A program made the translations under genes and the position numbers. A DNA stretch of 64,000 bases from JBMOOG01 sp049324535 (lineage in GTDB: Bacteria > Pseudomonadota > Alphaproteobacteria > Rhodobacterales > Rhodobacteraceae), in assembly GCA_049324535.1 (NCBI GenBank), contig JBMOOG010000001.1:681153-745152 (forward strand). Reading direction: 5' to 3'. This document shows, in pieces, positions 24,086 to 33,312 of this stretch. Position 1 is the first letter of the stretch; each line of letters starts with the position of its first letter. A model generated the notes under the pieces. The model was not told the DNA's origin, did not search any database, and saw nothing but the letters and a program-made list of their open reading frames with translations.

Positions 24086-24964
24086 ATGATCGACTATCGG
24101 CAGCTGCGCAGTCTGGGTGCGGTTCTGCGCACCGGGTCCTTCGAGGCCGCGGCGGCCGAGCTGCACGTCACGCCGTCCGCGGTGTCCCAGCGCATCAAGG
24201 CGCTGGAGGAGCGTGTGGGCGGCGTGGTGGTGGTCCGCGGCACTCCCTGCGTGGCCACCGCGCTCGGGCGGCGGCTGGCGCGTCACGTCGACGAGGTGCA
24301 GCGGCTCGAGGAGGATCTGTCGCGCGAGGTCGCGGCCCTGGCCGGGGGGCGTGAAACGGTGCTGCGGATCGCGGTCAACGCCGACAGCCTGGCGACCTGG
24401 TTCCTGCGCGCGCTGACCGGGCAGCCGGGTCTGCTCTTCGACCTCGTCATCGACGATCAGGACCATTCCGCCGACTGGCTGCGCCGCGGCGATGTGGCGG
24501 CGGCGGTCACCGGCCATGCGGCGCCGGTGCAGGGCTGCGACTGCTGGCCGCTGGGCGCGATGCGCTATGTCGCCGTGGCCTCGCCCGCCTTCGTCGAGCG
24601 CTGGCTCGGCGCGGACTCGTCGCCCGAGGCGCTGACGCGCGCGCCCGCCATCACCTTCGACGGCAAGGACCGGCTGCAGGCCGACTGGCTGCGGTCGGTG
24701 CTCGGACGGCGGGTCGGGTTCCCGACGCACCGCATCGCGTCGTCGCAGGCCTTCGTCGATGCGGCGCTTCTCGGCATCGGCTGGGGGATGAACCCGCTGG
24801 CGCTCGTCGAGCCCCACCTGGCGGCGGGCCGGCTGGTGGCGCTGGTGCCGGATCGGCCGCTCGATGTGCCGCTTTACTGGCAGGCCAGCCGCATCGGGGC
24901 AGGGACCATCGCCCCGGTCAGCCGCGCCGTCCGCGCGGCTGCGCGCGAGGCGCTGCGCTCATAG
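24086..24964 (+). CDS. argP: ArgP/LysG-family LysR transcriptional regulator
   Basis: Encodes 292 residues. The winged helix-turn-helix (about 2-60) includes GSFEAAAAELHVTPSAVSQRIKALEE, a near-exact ArgP/IciA signature. The effector domain has the AVNADSLATWFL segment typical of this group. It should activate the divergent lysE-type exporter in response to lysine or arginine. The stop overlaps the convergent yebC stop by six bases. Gene symbol by family resemblance. Confidence 0.88.
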   Translation: MIDYRQLRSLGAVLRTGSFEAAAAELHVTPSAVSQRIKALEERVGGVVVVRGTPCVATALGRRLARHVDEVQRLEEDLSREVAALAGGRETVLRIAVNADSLATWFLRALTGQPGLLFDLVIDDQDHSADWLRRGDVAAAVTGHAAPVQGCDCWPLGAMRYVAVASPAFVERWLGADSSPEALTRAPAITFDGKDRLQADWLRSVLGRRVGFPTHRIASSQAFVDAALLGIGWGMNPLALVEPHLAAGRLVALVPDRPLDVPLYWQASRIGAGTIAPVSRAVRAAAREALRS

Positions 24965-25699
24965 CGTCGCGGCGATCTCGTCGGGGATCTCGAAGTTGCC
25001 GATCACGCTCTGCACGTCGTCGTCGTCCTCGAGAAGGTCGATCAGCTTCATCAGCCGTTCGGCGGTGTCCTGATCGACGACCGTGCGGTCCTTCGGCCGC
25101 CAGACCAGCTTGGCGGATTCGCTCTCGCCGAACTGGCTTTCCAGAGCGGCGGTCACCTCGGCCAGCGCGGTGTCGGCGCAGGTGATCCAGTAGCCCTCGT
25201 CGTCGGCTTCGAAATCGTCGGCGCCGGCCTCGAGTGCGGCCATCATCAGCGCGTCGGCATCGGCGGTGCCGGCCTTGAACAGGATCTCGCCCACGCGATC
25301 GAACATGAACGCGACCGAGCCGGTCTGACCCAGGTTGCCCCCGGTCTTGGTGAAGTAGCTGCGCACGTTCGAGGCGGTGCGGTTCAGGTTGTCGGTCATC
25401 GCCTCGACCAGGATCGCGATGCCGTTCGGGCCGTAGCCCTCGTAGCGGATCTCGGTGTAGTCGGCCGCGTCGCCGCCCTGGCTCTTCTTGATCGCGCGCT
25501 CGATCACGTCCTTGGGCATCGAGGCGGTGCGCGCCTCCTTCACCGCGAGGCGCAGGCGCGGGTTCTTGTCAGGGTCGGGGTCGCCCAGCTTGGCGGCGAC
25601 GGTGATCTCCTTCGACAGCTTGGAAAACAGCTTCGACCGGGCCGCGTCCTGCTTGCCCTTGCGATGCTGGATGTTGGCCCATTTGGAATGGCCTGCCAT
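24959..25699 (-). CDS. YebC/PmpR-family protein (probable translation or transcription factor)
   Basis: Encodes 246 residues, the normal YebC length. The opening MAGHSKWANIQHRKGKQDAARSKLF is diagnostic. It is followed by ASMPKDVIERAIKKSQG and GPNGIAILVE, and by the acidic C-terminal part with DFEADDEGYWITC. Members have been described as DNA-binding regulators, and recently as factors that ease ribosome stalling. It ends against argP tail to tail. A separate SLC13 transporter gene follows upstream on the same strand. Confidence 0.94.
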   Translation of the reverse strand: MAGHSKWANIQHRKGKQDAARSKLFSKLSKEITVAAKLGDPDPDKNPRLRLAVKEARTASMPKDVIERAIKKSQGGDAADYTEIRYEGYGPNGIAILVEAMTDNLNRTASNVRSYFTKTGGNLGQTGSVAFMFDRVGEILFKAGTADADALMMAALEAGADDFEADDEGYWITCADTALAEVTAALESQFGESESAKLVWRPKDRTVVDQDTAERLMKLIDLLEDDDDVQSVIGNFEIPDEIAATL

Positions 25700-25781
25700 G
25701 TCCCGTCTCCGTCGGATGTCCGATGCTGCGGCGCCTCTATATGCCAGCCGCCCGCGGCGCCGCAACCCCGGCAGGAACCGG

Positions 25782-27572
25782 CTAGAGCGGCCAGATCAGC
25801 GGGATCACCAGGATGGCGACGATGGCGGTCACGATGTCGAGCGGCACGCCCAGCCTGAGGTAGTCCGAGAACCGGTAGCCGCCCGGACCGAACACCATCG
25901 TGTTGGTCTGGTAGCCGATGGGGGTGGCGAAGGCGACCGAGGCCGAGAACATCACCGCCACCGCGAACGGTCGCGGGTCCAGCCCGAGATGGCGGGCGAT
26001 CTCGATGGCGATGGGGGTGAAGATCACCGCCACCGCGTTGTTGGACAGGAACTCGGTCAGCACCAGCCCCAAGAGATAGACCAGCGCCAGCGCGCCCCAG
26101 GGCGGCAGCGTCTCGAGCATCGGGCCGACGCCCTTGACGATCATCTGGACGGCGCCCGACGACTCCAGCCCCTTGCCGACGGCCAGCATGGCGAAGATCA
26201 GGGCCAGGAGGCGGCCCTCGATGAACTCGAAGGCCTCGTCGGCGTCGATGCAGCGCGAGACGAGGATCACCGCCGCGCCGATGAAGGCCAGCACCTGGAT
26301 GGGCGCGACGTCGAAGCCCGACAGGATCGCCACGAAGGCCAGCACCGCGACCGCGATCGGGGCCTGTCCGCGGCGGAAGGGGCGCACCTTGGGGTGTGCG
26401 ATGTCCACAAGATCCTGATCCTCGGCAAGGCGCCGAATGTCCTCGGGGCTGCCCTCCAGAAGCAGCGTGTCCCCCACACGCACCACCAGATCGTCGAGCT
26501 GCCGGCCGATGTTCTGGTTTCGCCGGTGCGCGGCCAGCACGTAGACCCCGTAACGGCGGCGCAGGCGCAGCTCGCCCAGGCTGCGGCCGATCATTCGGCA
26601 TCCGGGCGAGATCAGCACCTCGACCGTTTCGGTCTCGACCGAGCTCAGCTTGTCCACCAGCCGGATGTTGCGGTTCTTCTGCATCCCGAGCAGTTCGGCC
26701 ACCTCGGTGCGCAGCACGACCCGGTCGCCCGGCTGAAGCACCACGCCGGCCAGGTCGCGGCGCAGCGATGCATCGCCGCGCAGCACGTCGATGACCCGCA
26801 CCCCCTCGGGCTTGAAGATGTCCACCTCGAGCACCGGCCGGCCGATCAGGGCCGAATCCTCGGGAAGTGCCACCTCGGTGAAATACTTCATCTTGCGCCG
26901 GTCGGTCAGCAGCGCGCCCATGGTGTCGCGCGTCGGCAGGAGGTGGGGGGCGAACAGGGTGATGAACACCGCCCCGGTCGCCACCAGCGTCAGACCCAAC
27001 GGGGCGATCTCGAAGATCGAGAAGGGTGCAAGCCCCTGGCCGCGGGCCACGCCATCGACCAACAGGTTGGTCGATGTGCCGATCAGGGTGATCATGCCGC
27101 CGAGGATGGTGAAGTAGGACAAGGGCATCAGCAGCTTCGACGGCGACTTGCCCATGGTCAGCGCCACGTGGACGACGATCGGGATCATCACCGCGACGAC
27201 GGGCGTGTTGTTCATGAAGGCCGAGGCCAGCACCACGAACGCGAAGAGACCGGCGATCGTCAGGCGCGGGCTGCGGGCGGCGTTGCGTTCCGCCAGCTGG
27301 CTGATGCTTTCGAGCGCACCGGTGCGCACCAGCCCGCCCATGATGAGGAACATGAAGGCGATGGTCCAGGGCGCAGGATTGGCCAGAACGTCGGACACCT
27401 GCCCGAAGGGCAGAAGCCCCAGAAGCACGAAGGCCGCCGCGCCGGCGATGGCCACGACCTCGGCGGGGAAGGTCTCGCGCACAAAGAGAACCATCATCAT
27501 CCCGACGATGGAGAGCGCCAACCAGGCCTGCCCGTCCGCTCCCAGTCCGAGGTCGATCATGCCACTGTCCAT
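25782..27572 (-). CDS. SLC13/DASS-type transporter with two TrkA-C (RCK_C) domains
   Basis: Encodes 596 residues. Two blocks of membrane helices (about 10-205 and 405-595) flank a soluble region (about 215-395) that holds two RCK_C/TrkA-C domains, each with a pattern like LxPGDRVVLRT or VRVGDTLLLEG. The helix-pair motifs MNNTPVVAVMIPIV and SNNAVAVIFTPIAIEIA are the SLC13 fingerprints for sodium-coupled anion uptake. Related proteins carry sulfate or dicarboxylates; the substrate here is not determined. An alternative start (MIDLG) lies at 27560. It has no operon partner. Confidence 0.88.
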   Translation of the reverse strand: MDSGMIDLGLGADGQAWLALSIVGMMMVLFVRETFPAEVVAIAGAAAFVLLGLLPFGQVSDVLANPAPWTIAFMFLIMGGLVRTGALESISQLAERNAARSPRLTIAGLFAFVVLASAFMNNTPVVAVMIPIVVHVALTMGKSPSKLLMPLSYFTILGGMITLIGTSTNLLVDGVARGQGLAPFSIFEIAPLGLTLVATGAVFITLFAPHLLPTRDTMGALLTDRRKMKYFTEVALPEDSALIGRPVLEVDIFKPEGVRVIDVLRGDASLRRDLAGVVLQPGDRVVLRTEVAELLGMQKNRNIRLVDKLSSVETETVEVLISPGCRMIGRSLGELRLRRRYGVYVLAAHRRNQNIGRQLDDLVVRVGDTLLLEGSPEDIRRLAEDQDLVDIAHPKVRPFRRGQAPIAVAVLAFVAILSGFDVAPIQVLAFIGAAVILVSRCIDADEAFEFIEGRLLALIFAMLAVGKGLESSGAVQMIVKGVGPMLETLPPWGALALVYLLGLVLTEFLSNNAVAVIFTPIAIEIARHLGLDPRPFAVAVMFSASVAFATPIGYQTNTMVFGPGGYRFSDYLRLGVPLDIVTAIVAILVIPLIWPL

Positions 27573-27660
27573 ACCGGCCCGCCGTCCGGGCGCCACGCCG
27601 TCAGTCTAGCCGGGTCCCCGGGTCGGGCAAGCGGTGCAAGGGGCCGCAGGCGGTCGGGGA

Positions 27661-28473
27661 TCATGGCAGGGCCTCGCCGAGGCGTCCGCCGAGGCGCAAC
27701 GCTGAAATCCTGCGCGCCAGCCCGGTGCGATCGTCGGTCTCGACCACCACGCCCGAAAGCGTCGCCTCGCCCTCGGCCGGGGTGAACCGTTCCTTTCCCA
27801 TGCCGGTCACGAAGCGCCGCATCGGCTCGAGCTTGTCCATGCCGATGACCGAGTTGTAGTCGCCGCACATGCCGGCGTCGGTCTGATAGCCGGTGCCGCC
27901 GGACAGAATCATGGTGTCGGCGGTGGGGACGTGGGTGTGGGTGCCGACGACCAGGCTGGCCCGGCCGTCGCACCAGTGGCCCACGCCCATCTTTTCCGAA
28001 GTGGCCTCGGCATGGATGTCGATGACCGTCGCCTGCACCGCCGCGCCCAGCGGGTGGGTGCGCAGCACCTGGTCCAACGCCGAGAACGGATCGTCGAACG
28101 GGCGCTTCATGAACACCTGACCGAGTGCCTGCGCGACCAGAACCTTGCGGCCGCCGGACGCCTCGAAGACCCGCGCGCCGTGGCCGGGAGCGCTGCGTGC
28201 GTAGTTCAGCGGCCGCAGGATGCGCGGCTCCTGCTCGATGAACGACAGCATGTCGCGCTGGTCGAAGGCGTGATCGCCCAGAGTCAGGCAGTCGGCCCCG
28301 GCGTTCAGCATCTCGCGCGCGTGGTCGGCCGAAAGGCCGGCCCCGCCGGTGGCGTTCTCGCCGTTCACCACAACGAAGTCGAGCCGAAGGTCGCTGCGCA
28401 GCCCGGGCAGGCGCCCCGCGATGGCGGCGCGACCGCTGCGCCCCATGACATCCCCGAGAAACAGAAGCCTCAT
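27661..28473 (-). CDS. YmdB-family metallophosphoesterase
   Basis: Encodes 270 residues, the usual length for this family (TIGR00282). The dinuclear-metal motifs are GDVMGRSGR (about 7-15), VNGENATGG (about 38-46), LGDHAFDQ (about 66-73) and the GTHTHVPTADTMIL segment near 178-191. Family members such as YmdB hydrolyse cyclic nucleotides in vitro and affect stationary-phase behaviour; the native substrate here is unknown. The start MRLLFLGDVMGRSG fits the fold. It is ten bases downstream of the pabC-like gene and probably transcribed with it. Confidence 0.9.
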   Translation of the reverse strand: MRLLFLGDVMGRSGRAAIAGRLPGLRSDLRLDFVVVNGENATGGAGLSADHAREMLNAGADCLTLGDHAFDQRDMLSFIEQEPRILRPLNYARSAPGHGARVFEASGGRKVLVAQALGQVFMKRPFDDPFSALDQVLRTHPLGAAVQATVIDIHAEATSEKMGVGHWCDGRASLVVGTHTHVPTADTMILSGGTGYQTDAGMCGDYNSVIGMDKLEPMRRFVTGMGKERFTPAEGEATLSGVVVETDDRTGLARRISALRLGGRLGEALP

Positions 28474-28483
28474 GGCTCCTTGC

Positions 28484-29155
28484 CTAAGCGGCCCGGCCGC
28501 GGCTGGCAAGCCCGCTGTCGGTCGGGCCGTCGGGCGTCAGGCGTGCCGCGATCAGGCCGCGCAACGAATTTCCGACCCAGAGCCGGGCGCGCGGCAGGTC
28601 CGCCAGCGGGAAAATCGCCTCCCGGCAATCGCCGCCGTCGAGAAGTTCGGCGCGCAGGATGCCCGGCAGACAGCCGCTGCCCAGCGGTGGCGTGCGCAGC
28701 CCCTCGCCGGTGTCGAAGAAGAGGCTGGTGATCGTGCCCTCGCAGAGTTCGCCGCGCCGGTTGGCGAAGATCACCTCGTCGATGCCGGGGGCAAGAGCGG
28801 CCCGGGTCCGGTCATAGAGCCCGCGGTCGCTGGTCTTGTGCCGCAGGCGCGGATCGTCCGGGTCGAGACGCTCGGGCGACAGCGCGAGCGTCCAGGATCG
28901 CGCGGCAGGCGGCAGGGGTCCGGAGGTCAGCCGGTGCGTGCCGTCGCGCGCCACCGTGAGGCGCAGCCGCAGCGGGGTGGGGCCATGGTCGCGGTCGAGC
29001 GCGGCCGCAATGCCCGCGCCGTCCCAGCGGAAGCCGAGCGCGGCTGCGCTGGACCGTGCCCGGCCGAGGTGGCGGTCGAGCCGCCGGATCGCCGTCCCGT
29101 CCCAGAAGAGCGTCTCGATCAGGGTCAGTCCGGGATCGCGAAGCGCGTCTTCCAC
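28484..29155 (-). CDS. pabC: Class IV aminotransferase, probable aminodeoxychorismate lyase
   Basis: Encodes 223 residues from a GTG start that overlaps pabB by 31 bases. The fold-type IV PLP enzyme should release pyruvate from aminodeoxychorismate to give p-aminobenzoate. The PLP lysine is likely in LRHKTSDRGLYDR, and DEVIFANRRGELCEGTITSLFF is the characteristic D-E-x-x-F-x-N segment of the family. The start LTLIETLFWDGTAIRRLDRHLGRA is typical. The overlap and order pabB-pabC support the folate role. The start codon is the least certain point. Confidence 0.8.
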   Translation of the reverse strand: MEDALRDPGLTLIETLFWDGTAIRRLDRHLGRARSSAAALGFRWDGAGIAAALDRDHGPTPLRLRLTVARDGTHRLTSGPLPPAARSWTLALSPERLDPDDPRLRHKTSDRGLYDRTRAALAPGIDEVIFANRRGELCEGTITSLFFDTGEGLRTPPLGSGCLPGILRAELLDGGDCREAIFPLADLPRARLWVGNSLRGLIAARLTPDGPTDSGLASRGRAA

Positions 29156-30243
29156 AATGCCTCCTGATACTCCCGCTGCGGGGTCGAATCCGCCACGATG
29201 CCGCCGCCGACGCCGAGCCGCAGCCGCCCGCCCGCGACCGTCAGCGTGCGGATCGCCACATTGAACCGGCTTGCGCCATCGGGTGCCATCCAGCCGATCG
29301 CGCCGCAATAGGCGCCGCGCGGCCCGTCCTCAAGATCTCGGATGACCTGCATGGCGCGGATCTTCGGCGTCCCGGTCACCGAGCCACAGGGGAAGAGCGC
29401 GCGCAAGAGGTGCGACAGGCGTGTGCCCGGTTGAAGCCTTCCCGTCACGTCCGACACCATCTGGTGCACGGTGGCGTAGGTCTCGACCGCGAAAAGCCGC
29501 GGGACATGGACGCTGCCGGGCCGGCAGACCCGCGAAAGGTCGTTGCGCAGAAGATCGACGATCATCAGGTTCTCGGCCCGGTCCTTCTCGCTGTGCCGCA
29601 GCTCTGTCGCCAGGGCCCGGTCCTGCGCCGGATCGGGATCGCGGCGCGCGGTGCCCTTCATGGGGCGGGTGAGGATGCGGCCGTCACCGGTCGTGGCGAA
29701 GAAGAGCTCGGGCGAGCGCGACACCAGGGGTGCAACCCCCGGCAGATCGACGACCGCGCCCTCGCTCACAGGTTGCCGGGCCCGCAGCGCCGCGTCCAGC
29801 GTCCAGGGGTCGCCGGCCGGTCCCACGTCCACGGGGAAGGTCAGGTTGGCCTGATAGATGTCGCCGGCCCCGATCAGGTCGAGGATCCGCCGCACCGCCG
29901 CTTCGTGCCGCGCCTCCGTCCAGCCCGGTGCCAGTGGGCCGGCGGCCAGAGGTCCGCCGCTCGCCGGGGCCGTTCGGGCCGGCGGACCGAAGACGCCAAG
30001 GCAGATCAGAGGTATGTCGCGATCGCGCGGCATCAGCGGCTCGAGCCGCGGCTCGAGCGCGTAGCCGAGTTCGTAGCTGGCGAAGCCCGCGACCCAGCGC
30101 CCGCTGGCCAGCGCGGCGTCGATCCGGTCGAGCGTCGGTCCGACCTCTTCCGGGCGGTCGGCGCGCAGCACCCGCTCCGGCGCCGAGAACAGCACCGGCT
30201 GGCCCTCGGGCCCGGTGTCGAACTGAATCCGCCCCTCGGTCAT
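29125..30243 (-). CDS. pabB: Aminodeoxychorismate synthase component I
   Basis: Encodes 372 residues, shorter than the two-domain PabB but normal for the alphaproteobacterial form. It forms 4-amino-4-deoxychorismate from chorismate and ammonia. The chorismate-binding core includes GDIYQANLTFPV, MKGTARRDPDP, AENLMIVDLLRNDLSRVC, PCGSVTGTPKIRAM and GAYCGAIGWM. It is followed by the pabC-like gene, with which it overlaps. No glutamine amidotransferase (pabA) is adjacent, so ammonia transfer must come from elsewhere. Confidence 0.93.
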   Translation of the reverse strand: MTEGRIQFDTGPEGQPVLFSAPERVLRADRPEEVGPTLDRIDAALASGRWVAGFASYELGYALEPRLEPLMPRDRDIPLICLGVFGPPARTAPASGGPLAAGPLAPGWTEARHEAAVRRILDLIGAGDIYQANLTFPVDVGPAGDPWTLDAALRARQPVSEGAVVDLPGVAPLVSRSPELFFATTGDGRILTRPMKGTARRDPDPAQDRALATELRHSEKDRAENLMIVDLLRNDLSRVCRPGSVHVPRLFAVETYATVHQMVSDVTGRLQPGTRLSHLLRALFPCGSVTGTPKIRAMQVIRDLEDGPRGAYCGAIGWMAPDGASRFNVAIRTLTVAGGRLRLGVGGGIVADSTPQREYQEALWKTRFAIPD

Positions 30244-30366
30244 CCCGTGGCTCCCGGCCTTGGCCGTCGCGCGGGTCGCGCAGGACGGACGCCGACTTGA
30301 CCCGTGTCAAGGTGGCGGCGCGTTCCGGTCCCTAGCCTTGGCTTGGGAAATGCAAAAGGAGATGTC

Positions 30367-30606
30367 ATGTCCAACACGCCTCACACCCTTCAGGACGAGT
30401 TCCCTCACCAGCTGGAAAAGCTTCATGCGCTCAAGGTGAGCAACGTCCATTTCGCCAGGTTGCTGGACGAATACGACGCGGCCAATGACCGGGTGCATCG
30501 GGCCGAATCGATGGTCGAGCCGATGGACCAGCTGGCCGAGATCGATCTGCGCAAGCGGCGCGCCCGGATCAAGGACGAGATTGCCCGGATGCTGGGCCAG
30601 GCCTGA
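30367..30606 (+). CDS. DUF465 (YdcH-like) small protein
   Basis: Encodes 79 residues that are almost entirely helical. The conserved core is LHALKVSNVHFARLLDEYDAANDRVHRAE, a typical DUF465 pattern with a second helix of charged residues (LRKRRARIKDEIARML). No signal or membrane segment is present. Its role is unknown in the family. It has its own AGGAG-type ribosome binding site (AAAAGGAG) and is convergent with pccR. Confidence 0.88.
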   Translation: MSNTPHTLQDEFPHQLEKLHALKVSNVHFARLLDEYDAANDRVHRAESMVEPMDQLAEIDLRKRRARIKDEIARMLGQA

Positions 30607-30609
30607 CGG

Positions 30610-31998
30610 TCAGACAATGTCGTAAGGCAGGGTGCCCCGCCGGTCGGGATCGACGCTCAGGCGACGCTCGATCGGCGGCACCGACCTCTGATGGCAGTCC
30701 CGGCGTTCGCAGATCCGGCAGGAGATGCCGATGGGCTGGAAGGCGCGGGCGTTGCCGAGATCGAGATCATCGGCATAGACGAGGCCGCGGGCGTGGCTGA
30801 TCTCGCAGCCGAGGCCGATCGCATAGCGGCGCACCGGCGCATGGAACGACCCGCCCGGTTTCGAGACGTCGCGGGCCAGACAGAAATAGCGCACGCTGTC
30901 GGGCGTCTCGGCCAGTTGCCGAAGGAAGCGCCCCGGCGATTCGAAGGCGGCATGCACGTTCCAGAGCGGACAGGCGCCGCCGAAGCGCGCGAACTGGAGC
31001 CGCGTGGCCGAGTGGCGCTTGGTGATGGTTCCGGCCTGATCGACGCGCACGAAGAAGAACGGAATGCCCTTTTCGCCCGGCCGTTGCAGGGTCGAGAGCC
31101 GGTGCGCCACCTGTTCGATCGAGGCGCCGAAGCGGTCGGCCAGGCGCTCCAGATCGTGGCGGGTCTCGCGCGCGGCGGTCAGGAAGGCGCGGTAGGGCAG
31201 CAGCGCGGCGCCCGCGAAGTAGTTGGCAAGCCCGATGCGCGCGATCGCGCGTGCGGTGTCGTTCTGGAACCGTGCCAGATCGAGCGTCGCCTCGATCAGG
31301 TCGCGGTGCTCGGCCAGGGCAAGCTGATGCAGGATCTGGAAGCGCTGGGTCGGCATGGCCGCCCGCGACGAGATGACGAGCCTCGTGCCCGCAAGATGCC
31401 GGAGCTCGGCGGTGTCGGCACGCTCCACCGTCACGCCGCGGGCAGCCAGGGCGTCGGCCGCGCGGGCCACGACCTGGTCGGCACCGCCCGCCCGGGTGGC
31501 GAAGCGTTCGGCCGCGCGGTCCACGGCGTCGATGTAGTTGTCGCAGTAATGGAAGAAGTCGCGCACCTCCTCCCAAGGCGAGGTCAGGCTCTGGTCGCGC
31601 CCGAGCGCCTCGTCGAGCGAGGCGAGGCGCTCGTGGGTCTGCCGGTAGGCGCGGTGCAGTTCGAGGAAGGCGCGCGCCAGCGCCGGGGCGTTCGACGCGG
31701 CGAGGCGAAGATCCGCGAGCGGGGGGGCCGCCTCGCCGAAGACCGGATCGGCCAGCGCCTCGCGCATGTCGCTGACCAGCCGCCCGGCGTCGCCGGTGGA
31801 CAGCTCGGTCACATCCAGCCCGAACTCACCCGCAAGCGCCAGCACGACGCCGGCGGACACCGGGCGATGGTTGTTCTCCATCTGGTTGAGATAGGGCAGC
31901 GACACCTTGAGCCGCTCGGCAAAGGCCTTCTGGGTCAGGCCGAGCCGGCTTCGGGTCTCGCGCAGCGTGACGCCGGCATAGAGCTTCTGTGCTGTCAT
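30610..31998 (-). CDS. pccR: ScfR-type regulator, PccR-like
   Basis: Encodes 462 residues. The N-terminal XRE helix-turn-helix (about 8-65) includes GLTQKAFAERLKVSLPYLNQME. The central part is a long helical region. The C-terminal domain (about 300-455) carries the FFFVRVDQAGTITKRHSA and CPLWNVHAAFESPGRFLRQL segments of the short-chain fatty acyl-CoA regulator family, and a Cys-rich end (CRICERRDCHQR). PccR in Rhodobacter controls propionyl-CoA carboxylase genes, and here pccB and pccA are nearby. TTTGC-type repeats lie just upstream and near pccB. Confidence 0.87.
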   Translation of the reverse strand: MTAQKLYAGVTLRETRSRLGLTQKAFAERLKVSLPYLNQMENNHRPVSAGVVLALAGEFGLDVTELSTGDAGRLVSDMREALADPVFGEAAPPLADLRLAASNAPALARAFLELHRAYRQTHERLASLDEALGRDQSLTSPWEEVRDFFHYCDNYIDAVDRAAERFATRAGGADQVVARAADALAARGVTVERADTAELRHLAGTRLVISSRAAMPTQRFQILHQLALAEHRDLIEATLDLARFQNDTARAIARIGLANYFAGAALLPYRAFLTAARETRHDLERLADRFGASIEQVAHRLSTLQRPGEKGIPFFFVRVDQAGTITKRHSATRLQFARFGGACPLWNVHAAFESPGRFLRQLAETPDSVRYFCLARDVSKPGGSFHAPVRRYAIGLGCEISHARGLVYADDLDLGNARAFQPIGISCRICERRDCHQRSVPPIERRLSVDPDRRGTLPYDIV

Positions 31999-32005
31999 GG
32001 CGATC

Positions 32006-32035
32006 TTTGCGAAATCCTCCGCAGGATTTGCAAAT
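32006..32035. promoter_or_regulatory. TTTGC-type repeat pair upstream of pccR
   Basis: TTTGCGAAA (32006-32014) and TTTGCAAAT (32027-32035) lie 21 bases apart, two helical turns, 8 to 37 bases upstream of the pccR start. Similar elements are present in front of pccB. Autoregulation by PccR is the most economical explanation, inferred from position and similarity. Confidence 0.6.
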
Positions 32036-32042
32036 TAGCCGA

Positions 32043-33263
32043 TCAGGCGCCCCGCGCAAGCGCGCGATTGCGCCGGATGACGATGAGGATACCGATGATC
32101 GACAAGGCCGAGGACAGGGCCATCAGCGCGAGCAGCACAAGGTCGCCGCTGTCCGGCGTGAGCAGCGCCCCGGCCAGGGCCGCAAGTCCGGCGCCGCCGC
32201 CGATCATCAGCGCGCCCCCGAGGCCCGAGGCCGACCCGGCAAGGCGGGGACGCACCGAAAGGATGCCGGCGTTGGCGCTGGGCAGCGACAGGCCGTTGCC
32301 CAGGGCCATCACGCCCACGAAGGGAAAGAACAGCAGCGGATGCGGCGGCAGGGCCAGGGCGGTCAGTGCGCCGGCCGTGAGGGCGGCGGTCGAGACCAGG
32401 CTGCCGGCCAGCACCATGCGGTCGATGCCGAAGCGCGTCGCGTAGCGCCCGGACAGGAAGTTTCCCAGCGCATAGCCGATGGCCGGGGCGGCAAAGTAGT
32501 AGCCGACCTCGGCCGGGTCGAGATGCATCACCGTCTCGCCGATGTAGGGCGCGCCGCCGAGATAGGCGAAGAACGCGCCAGAGGAGAAGGTCGCCGCCAG
32601 ACAGTAGCCCCAGAACCGGGGCGAGGACAGCAGCGCGGGATACTGGCGCAGCTGGTCGCCGAAGCGGTCGCCGGTCCTGGTCGCGGTCTCGCCGAGATCG
32701 GCCCAGACCAGCGCCGCCACCAGCGCGCCCAGAAGGGCGAGCAGCGCGAAGTTCGAATGCCAGCCGAGGGTCTCGTCCAGCACGCCGCCGACCGCCGGGC
32801 CGATCATCGGCACGATGGACATGCCCATGGTCAGGTAGCCGATCATCGACGCGGCCTGGTCGCCGCCCACCATGTCGCGCACCACGGCCCGCGACAAGAC
32901 CATGCCCGCCACGACGACGGCCTGCGCCATGCGGAAGACCAGAAACCAGCCCGCCGTCGGGGCGAAGAGCGCCCCCAGAGTGGCGAGGATGAAGAGCGCC
33001 AGCGACCACAGGATGACGCTCCGCCGCCCGTAGCGGTCCGAGATCGGCCCGATCGCCAGTTGCAGCACCGCGCTGACCGCGAGATAGGCCGAGACCGACA
33101 GCTGCATCACGCGGTAATCGACCGCGAAGTCGCGGGCCATGCCGGGCAGCGAGGGCAGGAAGATGTTCATCGACAGGGCCGACAGCCCCGCAAGCAGGAT
33201 CAGCGTGACGATGTGCGGGGGTGTGAGGCGGTCGAGAAACCGCCGGGCGGGCGCGTCCATCAT
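32043..33263 (-). CDS. Bcr/CflA-type MFS drug transporter
   Basis: Encodes 406 residues with twelve membrane helices. The start ILLAGLSALSMNIFLPSLPGMARDF and the loop motif GPISDRYGRRSVILW (about 72-86) mark the Bcr/CflA subfamily. The second half ends at about residue 395 with a basic tail. It probably exports small drugs such as bicyclomycin-type compounds, but the substrate is not shown. The ATG at 33263 was chosen; a TTG six bases upstream gives two extra residues. It ends close to the pccR promoter region. Confidence 0.88.
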   Translation of the reverse strand: MMDAPARRFLDRLTPPHIVTLILLAGLSALSMNIFLPSLPGMARDFAVDYRVMQLSVSAYLAVSAVLQLAIGPISDRYGRRSVILWSLALFILATLGALFAPTAGWFLVFRMAQAVVVAGMVLSRAVVRDMVGGDQAASMIGYLTMGMSIVPMIGPAVGGVLDETLGWHSNFALLALLGALVAALVWADLGETATRTGDRFGDQLRQYPALLSSPRFWGYCLAATFSSGAFFAYLGGAPYIGETVMHLDPAEVGYYFAAPAIGYALGNFLSGRYATRFGIDRMVLAGSLVSTAALTAGALTALALPPHPLLFFPFVGVMALGNGLSLPSANAGILSVRPRLAGSASGLGGALMIGGGAGLAALAGALLTPDSGDLVLLALMALSSALSIIGILIVIRRNRALARGA

Positions 33264-33312
33264 GGCCAAGGGCTAGGCGGCGATGCGGGCGCTGTCCATT
33301 CCGAAAGCGACG

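Noticed and set aside
25488..27785. 765-codon open frame on the plus strand
   Set aside because: It is antisense to the SLC13 transporter and yebC genes and has low-complexity, shadow-like composition.
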